From: Candidatus Zixiibacteriota bacterium
GTDB lineage: Bacteria; Zixibacteria; MSB-5A5; GN15; JAAZOE01
Direction: 5' to 3'
Length of the DNA: 64,000 nt
Assembly (NCBI GenBank): GCA_036480375.1
Contig: JAZGGI010000047.1
Location: 1 to 64,000 of the forward strand
In this document: positions 19,677 through 28,161 of the stretch, in pieces
How the letters are laid out: every line of letters begins with the position of its first letter
How positions within the stretch are numbered: position 1 is the first letter of the stretch
Made by a program: the position numbers and the translations under genes
Notes under the pieces: model-generated
What the model saw: only the letters and a program-made list of their open reading frames with translations
Told to the model about the DNA's origin: nothing
Databases searched by the model: none

Positions 19677-20609
19677 ACGGACGAAAAAACGGAAAAAAAA
19701 GAAGGGATTGTTACCCGGGGGCATGGAAACCGCTTTATAGTTTACGCTGACAACGAATATATTCCCTGCCAGCTAAGAGGTAAAATTAAACACAAGACTT
19801 TTCAATCGACTCCGGTCGCGGTTGGAGATAATGTCATAATATCTCTCGTTGAAGACGGCGAAGGAGTTATCGAAGAAGTACTGCCAAGAAAATCAGTTCT
19901 GTCTCGACCGGTAATCGGTCGCGAAACACACGAGCATGTATTGGCTGCCAATGTTGATTCACTTATAATCGTTACTTCGATAAAACAACCGCTTCTCAAA
20001 ACCGGTTTAATCGATAGATTCCTGATTGCCGCTCACATTGGCGATTTGTATCCGGTCATTGTCATAAATAAAATCGATTTCGGCCTTGAACCGCATATTA
20101 AGGAAATTATCGAAACCTATCGTGAATTGGGATTTGAATTATTTTTGACGACGGCGATTGAAAAAAAGATAAAACCGGAGAATGAAACTAATTTATTGGG
20201 CGAGTATTTAAATAACCACAAATCAATATTGGCCGGTCATTCGGGCGTCGGAAAATCTTCGCTATTGAATCTCCTCATGCCGGATTTGAATTTACCGACG
20301 TCAAGTGTATCTAAGGTGACTAATCGCGGACGTCACACGACAAATCGGATGGAGTTAATTCATCTGCCGGGCGGCGGTTTCGTTATTGACAGCCCCGGTA
20401 TAAAAGTCCTCGGTTTATGGCAGGCTGAAAAAGACAATATTTTCGAGTATTATCCTGAGATGCGGCATTATCAGGACGATTGCCGTTTCACTCCCTGTAC
20501 GCACACTCATGAGCCCGATTGCGCCATAAAAAAGGCGGTCGAGTCGGGCAAAATAACGAAATTTCGCTACCGTAATTATCTTCAGATTTATGATTCACTC
20601 GACACCTAA
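19677..20609 (+). CDS. rsgA: Ribosome small-subunit-dependent GTPase RsgA, apparently ACG start
   Basis: A 310-residue circularly permuted GTPase that assists late 30S maturation. An N-terminal OB fold (about 10-75) is followed by G4 NKIDFG, G1 GHSGVGKSS, G3 DSPG and a C-terminal zinc site CRFTPCTHTHEPDC. The conserved OB-fold sequence (GIVTRGHGNRFIVYA) begins at 19704, upstream of any ATG, GTG or TTG in frame. An in-frame TAA at 19656 limits the start to 19659 or later, and the only in-frame GTG/TTG codons lie well inside the conserved domain. AGGGAG is followed after 7 bases by ACG (MDEKTEKKEG). This is the best start unless a T-to-C error or an indel in the run of eight A is present. ATA at 19671 is too close to the ribosome binding site. 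Confidence 0.9.
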   Translation, partial: TDEKTEKKEGIVTRGHGNRFIVYADNEYIPCQLRGKIKHKTFQSTPVAVGDNVIISLVEDGEGVIEEVLPRKSVLSRPVIGRETHEHVLAANVDSLIIVTSIKQPLLKTGLIDRFLIAAHIGDLYPVIVINKIDFGLEPHIKEIIETYRELGFELFLTTAIEKKIKPENETNLLGEYLNNHKSILAGHSGVGKSSLLNLLMPDLNLPTSSVSKVTNRGRHTTNRMELIHLPGGGFVIDSPGIKVLGLWQAEKDNIFEYYPEMRHYQDDCRFTPCTHTHEPDCAIKKAVESGKITKFRYRNYLQIYDSLDT

Positions 20610-20668
20610 TTTGGTATAAAGGGGCAAAGGATTCATATTTTAGGCCGAAATATTACATAAGGATTTGC

Positions 20669-21571
20669 ATGACCTCAAAAAACGTAGAACTTAAGGTTGG
20701 GTTGCTGGTTATCGTCGGAGCGGCGATAGTCGTGTTCGCCATCTGGTTAGCCAGAGGTTATCGCTACGGGCAGGATTACTATCCCGTATCAGTTGTGTTT
20801 CCCGAAGTCGGCGCCCTGGCGACCGGCGATCCGGTCGCGGTGTCAGGCGTGACTAAAGGAAAGATTAAAAAAATAAGCCTTTATGAAGGGCAGGTTTTGA
20901 CGGTTTTGGATATGGCTACCGATGTGCAGTTAAAGGAAGACGCGACTTTTATCGTGAAAAATATCGGCCTGATGGGCGAACGTTTCATTTCGGCCAAAAC
21001 CGGTGTATCCGATAGACCTCTTGATCTCAGCCGTCCCGCGGCAGGTATCTTTGATCCCGGAATACCTGAGGTTATGAGCATGATGGGTACTGTTATATCA
21101 AATATGAATCGCCTCGTCAACTCTCTTGAACAAACGGTAATTTCACCTCAGACTCTGGATAAGTTTTCGCTGACAATTGCAAATTTACAATCTTTAACCG
21201 CCAGGCTCGAATCAGCGGCCGAGAATGAGCTGCCCAAAATTGATACCGCCCTGGATAATTTTGTTAGCCTGTCGGAAACATTGAAAGCAGGCGTTGATCG
21301 CAATCAACCTCATATCGATTCCGCCGCGCAAAATATGAATGAGGCCGGAAAAAGATTTCTAACCCTTCTCGACGATATGGAAGAGGCATCAAAAAGACTG
21401 AAATCATTCGCGACCGATTTAGATAATTCCGACGGTACCCTGCGGATGCTGATGGAAGACCGGCGGCTTTACGATGATCTGCGGGCGACGTCAAAAAAAC
21501 TCGACAGCCTGGTGTCCGATATTCGCGCCAATCCCAAAAAATACGTTAATTTTTCGCTGGAGATATTTTAA
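20669..21571 (+). CDS. MCE/MlaD-family lipid-transport protein
   Basis: A 300-residue protein with one N-terminal transmembrane anchor (about 10-29) and an MCE/MlaD domain at about 35-115 (VSVVFPEVGALATGDPVAVSG, VKNIGLMGERFI). A long helical region follows (LTIANLQSLTARLESAA, MLMEDRRLYDDLRATSKKLDSL). MCE proteins form hexameric periplasmic tunnels that move phospholipids between membranes, usually with a permease (MlaE) and ATPase (MlaF). Neither is adjacent here, so the cognate ABC genes are probably elsewhere. AAGGA precedes the ATG. The GH57 gene begins 2 bases after its stop, indicating co-transcription without an obvious functional link. Confidence 0.88.
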   Translation: MTSKNVELKVGLLVIVGAAIVVFAIWLARGYRYGQDYYPVSVVFPEVGALATGDPVAVSGVTKGKIKKISLYEGQVLTVLDMATDVQLKEDATFIVKNIGLMGERFISAKTGVSDRPLDLSRPAAGIFDPGIPEVMSMMGTVISNMNRLVNSLEQTVISPQTLDKFSLTIANLQSLTARLESAAENELPKIDTALDNFVSLSETLKAGVDRNQPHIDSAAQNMNEAGKRFLTLLDDMEEASKRLKSFATDLDNSDGTLRMLMEDRRLYDDLRATSKKLDSLVSDIRANPKKYVNFSLEIF

Positions 21572-21573
21572 TA

Positions 21574-23763
21574 ATGAAATTCAAACTGGCCTTTGCTCTG
21601 CATAATCATCAACCGGTCGGTAATTTTTCGGCTGTTTTCGAAGAGGCTCACACCAAATGCTATGACGCATTCATCAGCGAGTTGAAAAAGTATCCCGAAT
21701 TAAAAATATCGCTGCATCAGTCGGGAATCTTATGGGATTGGCAGAAGCAGCATCATCCCGAATTTTTCTCAGATATTGGGGAAATGGTTGACCGTGGTCA
21801 GGTTGAATTATTATCGGGGGCTTTTTATGAGCCCATCCTGACGGTGATTCCGGACAGGGATAAAATCGGCCAGTTAAATTCATTAAACTCATTTTTGAAA
21901 AGTCATTTTGAAGTACAGCCGCGGGGTATGTGGTTGGCCGAACGCGTATGGGAGCCGCATTTACCCAGGGTTATAAATCAATGCGGTCTTAGCTATCTTC
22001 CTCTCGATGACACTCATTTTTATTATGCCGGGTTACGCGAGGATCAGTTGTATGGCTCGTATATCACCGAAGAAGAAGGACACAGTATTACTCTTTTACC
22101 GATTCTGAAAGAACTACGGTATTTAATCCCCTTCGGTACTCCCGAAAAAATCATTGAATTTTTGCGCGACGCCGCGGCTCATCATCCGGGTGGAATGGCC
22201 GTCTATGCCGACGATGGCGAGAAATTCGGAGTCTGGCCGGAAACCTATAAGCACTGTTATGCCGATGGGTGGATGGAAAGATTTTTAAATATTCTAAGCG
22301 AAAATTCTGACTGGCTGGAAGTCGTCAGTCTGGGGCAGGCCGTGGAAGAAAATCCGCCTCTCGGCAGAATCTATCTGCCGTCGGCTTCCTATTCGGAAAT
22401 GCTTCATTGGGCGCTACCCGCCGATGGAGTGGAGGCCTATGAAGAATTTGAAAACCGGCTTAAAGAGTGCAATCTGTTTTATGAAAACGAGCGATTCGTC
22501 AGGGGAGGGCACTGGCGCGGCTTTTTGACCAAATATCCCGAATCGAATCTGATGCACAAAAAGATGCTGGTCGTTTCAAAGGTGTATGAAGAGGTTTCAA
22601 AAATCGACAGCATAGATCCTGAACAATTGGCCAAAGCCAGAAATTTTCTATACGCCGGACAATGTAACTGCGCTTACTGGCACGGAGTATTCGGAGGACT
22701 CTATCTGCCTCATTTACGATGGGCTATATATAATAAACTGATTCGAGCGGAAAAAATATTGCGTCAATTGTGCGATCGTGAAATTTTTTATGATTTCGAA
22801 GACTTTGACTATGACGGCTTTCGAGAAATAAGACTGGGTAATAAAGAACTATCAATTACTGTTTCGCCCCATAAGGGCGGGCAGATAATAGACTGGTCTT
22901 GCCACAACAGCAACATAAACCTCGTTGATTGTATGGCCCGACGCCGCGAAGGCTATCATAAAAAACTATTGGAATTGCATTCCTCGGGACAAAACGAGGA
23001 AACACAATCGATTCATAATTCGGTTTCGGCTAAGGAAAATGGTCTGGAAAGGCTTTTGGCACAAGATGATTATTTAAGACGTCCCCTAACCGAGCATTTC
23101 TATCAGGAAGGTTTGGAACTCGATTCATTCTTTGGCGGAAACTGTAAAGAGCTCGGAGACTTTGTTAACGGCGCTTTTGAACCGAGTTTCGTAGAGTCAG
23201 ACGAAAGTTACCGGCTTATTTTATCAAGGCGGGGTCACGTCTGGTATGGGGATTTTCATTGTCCCCTAAAATTGGATAAGGAGATCATCTTTCCCAAGCA
23301 TGGAAATTCGATTCAGGTAGTATATCGCCTGCTGCAAAACAACCTTGAGATTATGCCGGTCAATTTCGCCGTTGAATTTGACTATAATCTGCTGGCTCCC
23401 GAAGCCGAAAACCGTTATGTGAAAATAGACGGCCAGCGCCCCTCCGAAAGATCAAATCTGGGCGCTATCGACGCAGCAGGTCCCGCTTCGAGTATTTCAC
23501 TTAATGACGAGAATCAGCAAGTGGGTATTCAAATCATCTCCGACCAATCCGGCAAAATTTGGCGCGTTCCCATTTATTCTGTCTCCATCTCCGAGAGCGG
23601 ATTTGAGAAAGTCTACCAGGGGACGTCGGTGTTATTCTTGTTTGATAATTCCCTTGTTTCCGGCCGGGAACATATTATAAAATTCGATATTTATACCGGT
23701 CCGTTGGATTCAATGCCCGCTTTGAATCTATCAGAGCAACCGGCGGTTACCGAGGCAAAATAG
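21574..23763 (+). CDS. GH57 family 4-alpha-glucanotransferase-like enzyme
   Basis: A 729-residue cytoplasmic enzyme of glycoside hydrolase family 57. Conserved regions are visible: HNHQPVGNF at 10-18, GAFYEPIL near 82, WLAERVWEP with the expected nucleophile E123, and YADDGEKFG with the expected acid/base D214. These two positions coincide with the numbering known for the Thermococcus litoralis 4-alpha-glucanotransferase, so this subfamily is more likely than plain amylase. The C-terminal half (about 390-729) fits the beta-sandwich domains DUF1925/DUF1926 found in these enzymes. The likely role is remodelling of alpha-1,4-glucans such as glycogen or maltodextrins. No signal peptide is seen. 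Confidence 0.87.
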   Translation: MKFKLAFALHNHQPVGNFSAVFEEAHTKCYDAFISELKKYPELKISLHQSGILWDWQKQHHPEFFSDIGEMVDRGQVELLSGAFYEPILTVIPDRDKIGQLNSLNSFLKSHFEVQPRGMWLAERVWEPHLPRVINQCGLSYLPLDDTHFYYAGLREDQLYGSYITEEEGHSITLLPILKELRYLIPFGTPEKIIEFLRDAAAHHPGGMAVYADDGEKFGVWPETYKHCYADGWMERFLNILSENSDWLEVVSLGQAVEENPPLGRIYLPSASYSEMLHWALPADGVEAYEEFENRLKECNLFYENERFVRGGHWRGFLTKYPESNLMHKKMLVVSKVYEEVSKIDSIDPEQLAKARNFLYAGQCNCAYWHGVFGGLYLPHLRWAIYNKLIRAEKILRQLCDREIFYDFEDFDYDGFREIRLGNKELSITVSPHKGGQIIDWSCHNSNINLVDCMARRREGYHKKLLELHSSGQNEETQSIHNSVSAKENGLERLLAQDDYLRRPLTEHFYQEGLELDSFFGGNCKELGDFVNGAFEPSFVESDESYRLILSRRGHVWYGDFHCPLKLDKEIIFPKHGNSIQVVYRLLQNNLEIMPVNFAVEFDYNLLAPEAENRYVKIDGQRPSERSNLGAIDAAGPASSISLNDENQQVGIQIISDQSGKIWRVPIYSVSISESGFEKVYQGTSVLFLFDNSLVSGREHIIKFDIYTGPLDSMPALNLSEQPAVTEAK

Positions 23764-23826
23764 TCTGGAATGATTATCTCAGTTTAAATACATCGCTTAT
23801 ATTCCAAGCGTCTATTTCCCCGCCAT

Positions 23827-24690
23827 CTACTTGAATTTTTCAACTTTATACCCAAGCTTTTTGAGCTGGGCGATTACTCCCTCCTCACCCAATAAGTGGG
23901 CGGTTCCAACCAGCACGAATTCTGTTTTCGAGGTGTTTAGATATTCCTCGATTTTTGGCATCCAGTCCATATTTCTATCAACAATAATCGACTTAAAAAT
24001 TTTTGGAAAGAGCTGTTTAATTTCCTTTATAAAAAGATCATATAGAGTTACCTCGTCCCCGGCTTTCCATGCCGTTAACATTTTTGTAAATTTTTCTTCG
24101 ATCTTTTCCATATCATCAATACTATAAAGAATAAAGGCATTCTCGTTACCATCGCCCAGTGATGTCATCATCTTGACCTGCTCTTCGATCGTTTCCAATC
24201 CTTTTATGGATTTCTTGTCGGCTGTAGCCTTACCGTGATAGAAAGCATCAATGCCCTCCTGATCTGCGCCCAGTTTTTTCAATTCCATACCCAGCAGTGT
24301 TATTATAATCAATGATGGCTTCAATTGGTTCATTGAAGCCAGGGGAAGGCCGTTTTCCGTGCAGCACTCATCCAATTTTTTATATACTTCCGGGGATAAG
24401 ACCTTATCCAGTGTCCGGCCATCGGTATACATTGCCTTAGCCATGACAGCCTGCTGGGTTTCAATACTTTGCAATTGGGCAATATCGGTTTCAAAAACAA
24501 GTATCTCAGATGCGTTATACGCCCGGTCAAATTCAGGCGGGAAGGGGCGATCAGACTCGCGCAAAATGTGAATGGTGCCGCCGATATACATTACCGATGA
24601 ATCCGTTTTGGCGATCCAGACCGACGTTTCGCACAAAGCCGGTACCGCGATGAGCAGACTCAGGACCAGAGAGGCAATCATCATCTTCAT
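23827..24690 (-). CDS. TraB/GumN-family exported protein
   Basis: A 287-residue protein with a signal peptide (1-20, ends PALCE). It has the TraB/GumN signature: an N-terminal YIGGTIHILRESDRPFPPEFDRAY, a central KGLETIEEQVKMM, and a C-terminal VLVGTAHLLGEEGVIAQLKKLGY. The two GTxH motifs are shared with Tiki/TraB metalloprotease-like proteins, so a metal-dependent hydrolase role is possible but not proven for bacterial members. AAGGAAA lies 9 bases before the ATG at 24690. A good promoter lies upstream. The earlier in-frame ATG at 24759 would extend across that promoter region and is rejected. Confidence 0.85.
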   Translation of the reverse strand: MKMMIASLVLSLLIAVPALCETSVWIAKTDSSVMYIGGTIHILRESDRPFPPEFDRAYNASEILVFETDIAQLQSIETQQAVMAKAMYTDGRTLDKVLSPEVYKKLDECCTENGLPLASMNQLKPSLIIITLLGMELKKLGADQEGIDAFYHGKATADKKSIKGLETIEEQVKMMTSLGDGNENAFILYSIDDMEKIEEKFTKMLTAWKAGDEVTLYDLFIKEIKQLFPKIFKSIIVDRNMDWMPKIEEYLNTSKTEFVLVGTAHLLGEEGVIAQLKKLGYKVEKFK

Positions 24691-24763
24691 AATTAGTTTC
24701 CTTTTTTCAAAGTTTTCCAAACTAAGGGTTTTAAAAACACGATTTACCCCCTGCAACATTTGA

Positions 24764-24792
24764 AAAATACAATAGTCTCAATATGTTGTCAA
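24764..24792 (-). promoter_or_regulatory. Sigma-70 promoter of the TraB/GumN gene
   Basis: On the minus strand TTGACA is followed by a 17-base spacer and TATTTT. Transcription would start near 24757, giving a leader of about 67 bases. Confidence 0.65.
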
Positions 24793-24956
24793 TAATTCTC
24801 TCGTTTTCTTGAGTGATCGTTCCAATGACTGCAAAAACGATGGCATTTCGCTAAAATATTGCGTATATGTTTATTAAATTGGATTGCGGTTTAAATCGGG
24901 AAAAGGAATATTTAATGAATTCATTCGAAATGTGAAAATATATAAGGAGACGTGGA

Positions 24957-26165
24957 ATGCAGAATTTTACATTTTATCTGCCTACAAAAATTATTTTCGG
25001 CGCCGGGGCTATCAATCAGGTTGGAATCGAATCGGCCACGCTGGGTAAAAGGGCTTTGATTGTTACCGGCAAACGATCGGCTTCGGCTTTTGGGATAATT
25101 AATCGAGTAACCGATTATCTGGAAAAAGAAGGTGTCGAAGCGGTCGTCTTTGATAAAATCGAGCCCAATCCACGGACGACTACGATTGATGAAGCTGGGC
25201 GGCTCGCTCGCACCAATAATTGTGATTTTGTAATTGGCCTGGGCGGCGGATCGCCAATGGATGCCGCCAAAGCGATTGCCGCGGCGGCGGTGGAAGCAAA
25301 ACCGATCTGGGAATTTATTCCTCATGGCACCGGACCGGTAAAAACCGTAAAAAAAGCTCTGCCGATTCTGGAAATACCAACTCTGGCGGCGACCGGTTCC
25401 GAAGCCGATGCTGGAGGTGTCTTTACTAATTGGGAAACCCATGAGAAAGCCGTATTATTCAGTCCTTTGTTATTTCCCAGGGTATCAATCATTGATCCGG
25501 AGCTGACGATAACAGTGCCGAAAGATTATACGATAGACGGCGGTATCGACATCATCTGCCATGTCATTGAAGGATTTTTCACGGGAGCCGACAATACCCC
25601 GATTCAGGATCGATTCGCCTTATCAATCATCAGGACCGTTATGGAAAATCTGCCTAAAGTTGTCGAAAACCCGAAAGATGTTGAAGCCCGCGCCAATCTA
25701 TCCTGGGCGTCGGCGGTGGCTTTATCGGGTATGGTCAATTCCGGCCGCGGGGGTTCTTACCCCATCCACGCGCTCGAACACTCATTATCGGGACATTATG
25801 ATATATCACACGGATTGGGTTTAGCCTTGCTCCTGCCGGCCATAATGGAATATGGTTATAAAGCCAGACCGTCCAAATACGCCATGCTGGCACAAGAACT
25901 TTTTGATATTCATCGCGACGGACAAACCGATGAACAATTGGCCGAAAAGGCTATTGAGGAAATGAAGAAATTCCTCAAATCCGCAGGAAGACTGCTTTCT
26001 CTCAAAGATATTGGTATTGAAAATGACTCCAAATTGACTAAAATGGCCGATGACGCTCTCAAAATCTACGGAGTTGACGGCCAGTATCTGGCCAATCCGA
26101 AGAAACTGTACAAAGATGACATTCTTGCGATTTTCGCAAAGCTGGCGACTCAAGGAGCGAGTTAA
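24957..26165 (+). CDS. Iron-containing alcohol dehydrogenase
   Basis: A 402-residue group III alcohol dehydrogenase, probably reducing aldehydes with NAD(P)H. The nucleotide-binding motif GLGGGSPMDAAKAIA is near residue 98. The metal ligands appear as D and H in DGGIDIICHVIEGF, then H in PIHALEHSLSGH and H in YDISHGLGLALLLP. The overall look (FYLPTKIIFGAGAINQVG at the start, PKDYTIDGG) is closest to butanol-dehydrogenase/BDH-like members. AAGGAG lies 7 bases before the ATG. It stands alone, with no fermentation partner genes nearby. Confidence 0.92.
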   Translation: MQNFTFYLPTKIIFGAGAINQVGIESATLGKRALIVTGKRSASAFGIINRVTDYLEKEGVEAVVFDKIEPNPRTTTIDEAGRLARTNNCDFVIGLGGGSPMDAAKAIAAAAVEAKPIWEFIPHGTGPVKTVKKALPILEIPTLAATGSEADAGGVFTNWETHEKAVLFSPLLFPRVSIIDPELTITVPKDYTIDGGIDIICHVIEGFFTGADNTPIQDRFALSIIRTVMENLPKVVENPKDVEARANLSWASAVALSGMVNSGRGGSYPIHALEHSLSGHYDISHGLGLALLLPAIMEYGYKARPSKYAMLAQELFDIHRDGQTDEQLAEKAIEEMKKFLKSAGRLLSLKDIGIENDSKLTKMADDALKIYGVDGQYLANPKKLYKDDILAIFAKLATQGAS

Positions 26166-26335
26166 AAGCCTTTTAGTAATGCAATGGACTATTATATATG
26201 GAGATAAGAAGCCGGATTACCGCCCAGAAAGTTGTGAAAAACGGTTGCCATCGAAAACTTTTTAGCGTATTTTTTGTTATATAATGCCTGGAGCGTGATG
26301 CGAAGTTCGCATTTACCGATAAAAAGGAGTAGGGA

Positions 26336-26653
26336 TTGAATATACCGATATTGTTGACCAGCCCGCCTGCGGGAGGCGAGGGCGGGGCAGGATCAATGCT
26401 GGTGTCGCTTGGGCCGATTGTATTGATCTTTGTGATTTTTTATTTGCTACTTATAAGGCCCCAGCAAAAAAGACAGAAAGAACATAAAAAACTGATTGCG
26501 GCTCTTAAAAAGGGTGACAAAGTCGTAACCAACAGCGGTTTGTACGGAGTTATTTCCTCTATTAATGATGAAAAAAATATCGTTGTCCTTAAAATAGCCG
26601 AAAATGTGAAAGTTGAGTTTACACGATCTTCCGTTGCGGGTAAGGTCGAATAA
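26336..26653 (+). CDS. yajC: Preprotein translocase accessory subunit YajC
   Basis: A 105-residue membrane protein of the SecDF-YajC complex. One transmembrane helix at about 22-41 (VSLGPIVLIFVIFYLLLIRPQQKRQKEHKKL) is followed by a small cytoplasmic domain with KKGDKVVTNSGLYG. The start is TTG at 26336, supported by GGAG 8 bases upstream and by the absence of an ATG in frame. A TATAAT-like -10 lies near 26279. It heads the yajC-def-fmt-rng cluster. secD and secF, often downstream of yajC, are not present. Confidence 0.92.
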   Translation: MNIPILLTSPPAGGEGGAGSMLVSLGPIVLIFVIFYLLLIRPQQKRQKEHKKLIAALKKGDKVVTNSGLYGVISSINDEKNIVVLKIAENVKVEFTRSSVAGKVE

Positions 26654-26672
26654 TTGAATTTATGGAGCAGTA

Positions 26673-27179
26673 ATGGCGATAAGACCAATTGCTAAATATG
26701 GAGACCCGGTCTTACGAGAAATTGCGAAACCGGTGGAACAAATAACCACCGAAGTTAAAGAATCAGTGGCCAGTATAAAAGCCACACTACAAGATGCCAA
26801 AGGATTGGGATTGGCGGCGGCGCAAATAGGCAAATCGCTGCGTGTTTTTATTGTTGATTTATCGGCGGTAGATATAACCGCGGAAACAACCGTTTTTATT
26901 AACCCGGAGATATTAGAAACATCCGGCTCGATTGAGTTTGAAGAAGGATGCCTGTCTTTCCCGGGGATTTACCAGCGATTAACCCGTCCGGAACGGATAA
27001 AAGTCAAAGCACTTGATGAAAATGGCAAAGAATTTTTCCTGGAAGCCGACGGACTTGCCGCTCGGGCTATCCAGCATGAATACGATCACCTTGAGGGGGT
27101 TTTATTCATAGACCATTTTTCCGCCATAAGCCGGGCATTAATTGACCGCAAACTCAAAAGACTGGCTAAATCCGCATAG
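26673..27179 (+). CDS. def: Peptide deformylase
   Basis: A 168-residue metalloenzyme that removes the N-formyl group from nascent proteins. All three motifs are present: GLAAAQIG (Ala replaces the usual Pro), EEGCLSFPG with the metal-binding cysteine, and QHEYDHLEG with the two histidines and catalytic glutamate. GGAG precedes the ATG and the gene lies 19 bases after yajC. fmt, which adds the formyl group on initiator tRNA, follows directly, a common pairing. Confidence 0.96.
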   Translation: MAIRPIAKYGDPVLREIAKPVEQITTEVKESVASIKATLQDAKGLGLAAAQIGKSLRVFIVDLSAVDITAETTVFINPEILETSGSIEFEEGCLSFPGIYQRLTRPERIKVKALDENGKEFFLEADGLAARAIQHEYDHLEGVLFIDHFSAISRALIDRKLKRLAKSA

Positions 27180-27210
27180 ATTCCAGTCTTATCGCGTTAC
27201 TGACAATTGA

Positions 27211-28161
27211 ATGAAAATAGTATTCATGGGGACGCCGGAGTTCGCCTGTGAAGGACTCGTGGCTTTGGCTAATTCCCCTCATGAGGTGCTGGCAATTGTC
27301 ACCGTGCCGGATAAAAAATCCGGTCGCGGTCAAAAACTGTCGCCCTGTGAAGTAAAAATCAGAGCGCTCGATATGGGCTTAAGGGTTTTCCAGCCGGAAA
27401 ACCTGAAATCCGGGCCTTTTCTGGAAGAAATGAAGGCGATTGGGGCCGATTTATTTGTCATTATCGCCTTCCGAATTCTCCCCAGGAAACTCTATTCATT
27501 ACCGCCTCTGGGAGCAATAAATATTCACGCCTCAATTCTGCCCAAATATCGAGGAGCGGCTCCGATTAATCATGCCATTCTCAACGGCGAAACGGAAACG
27601 GGATTAACTTCATTTTTCCTGGCCCGAAAAATCGATGGCGGCAAGATTATAGACCAGGAAAGAGCCCAAATTCTACCCAAAGAGAATTTTACATCCCTCT
27701 ACAATCGCCTGTCACAATTGTCCGGTCCCTTTCTTTTGCGGACATTGGATAAAATCGAAAGGCAGGATTTTTCGCCTATTGAACAGGATAATTCCCAGGC
27801 CTCTCCTGCCCCGAAAATTACATCCGAGGATTGCATGATCGATTGGAATAAAAAAGCGAAAGACATATATAATCAAATTCGGGCATTTTCGGAAAAACCG
27901 GGAGCGTACTCATATTTTGAAAATAAAAAACTCAAGATATTGGAATCCTGTCTTGAAATCGAAGAGGAGATTAAAAAATTACCGCCGGGTCAGATTGCGG
28001 CGAATATGAAAAATCTATACGCGGGTACCGGAGACGGTCTCCTGCGCATACTAAGACTGCAACCGGAGGGGAAAAAGATTGTCGATGCGCCGGCATTCAT
28101 TAACGGTTACATGACAGCAGAACCAAAACAATTGACTGGCAAGAGAAAGGAGGTGATTTAG
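27211..28161 (+). CDS. fmt: Methionyl-tRNA formyltransferase
   Basis: A 316-residue enzyme transferring a formyl group from 10-formyl-THF to Met-tRNA(fMet). The N-terminal Rossmann domain (MGTPEFACEGL) contains NIHASILPKYRGAAPINHAI, with the catalytic Asn-His and the SLLP-like loop. The C-terminal OB-like domain starts near 210 (ITSEDCMIDWNKKAKDIYNQIRAFS). Its own ribosome binding site is weak. The last codons of fmt contain the strong ribosome binding site of the next gene, so fmt and rng are directly coupled. Confidence 0.96.
   Translation: MKIVFMGTPEFACEGLVALANSPHEVLAIVTVPDKKSGRGQKLSPCEVKIRALDMGLRVFQPENLKSGPFLEEMKAIGADLFVIIAFRILPRKLYSLPPLGAINIHASILPKYRGAAPINHAILNGETETGLTSFFLARKIDGGKIIDQERAQILPKENFTSLYNRLSQLSGPFLLRTLDKIERQDFSPIEQDNSQASPAPKITSEDCMIDWNKKAKDIYNQIRAFSEKPGAYSYFENKKLKILESCLEIEEEIKKLPPGQIAANMKNLYAGTGDGLLRILRLQPEGKKIVDAPAFINGYMTAEPKQLTGKRKEVI

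Noticed and set aside
19941-20609. TTG at 19941 as the start of rsgA
   Set aside because: It lies inside the conserved domain. The OB fold and zinc-GTPase family pattern extend upstream in the same frame to about 19704, with a promoter and ribosome binding site before it.
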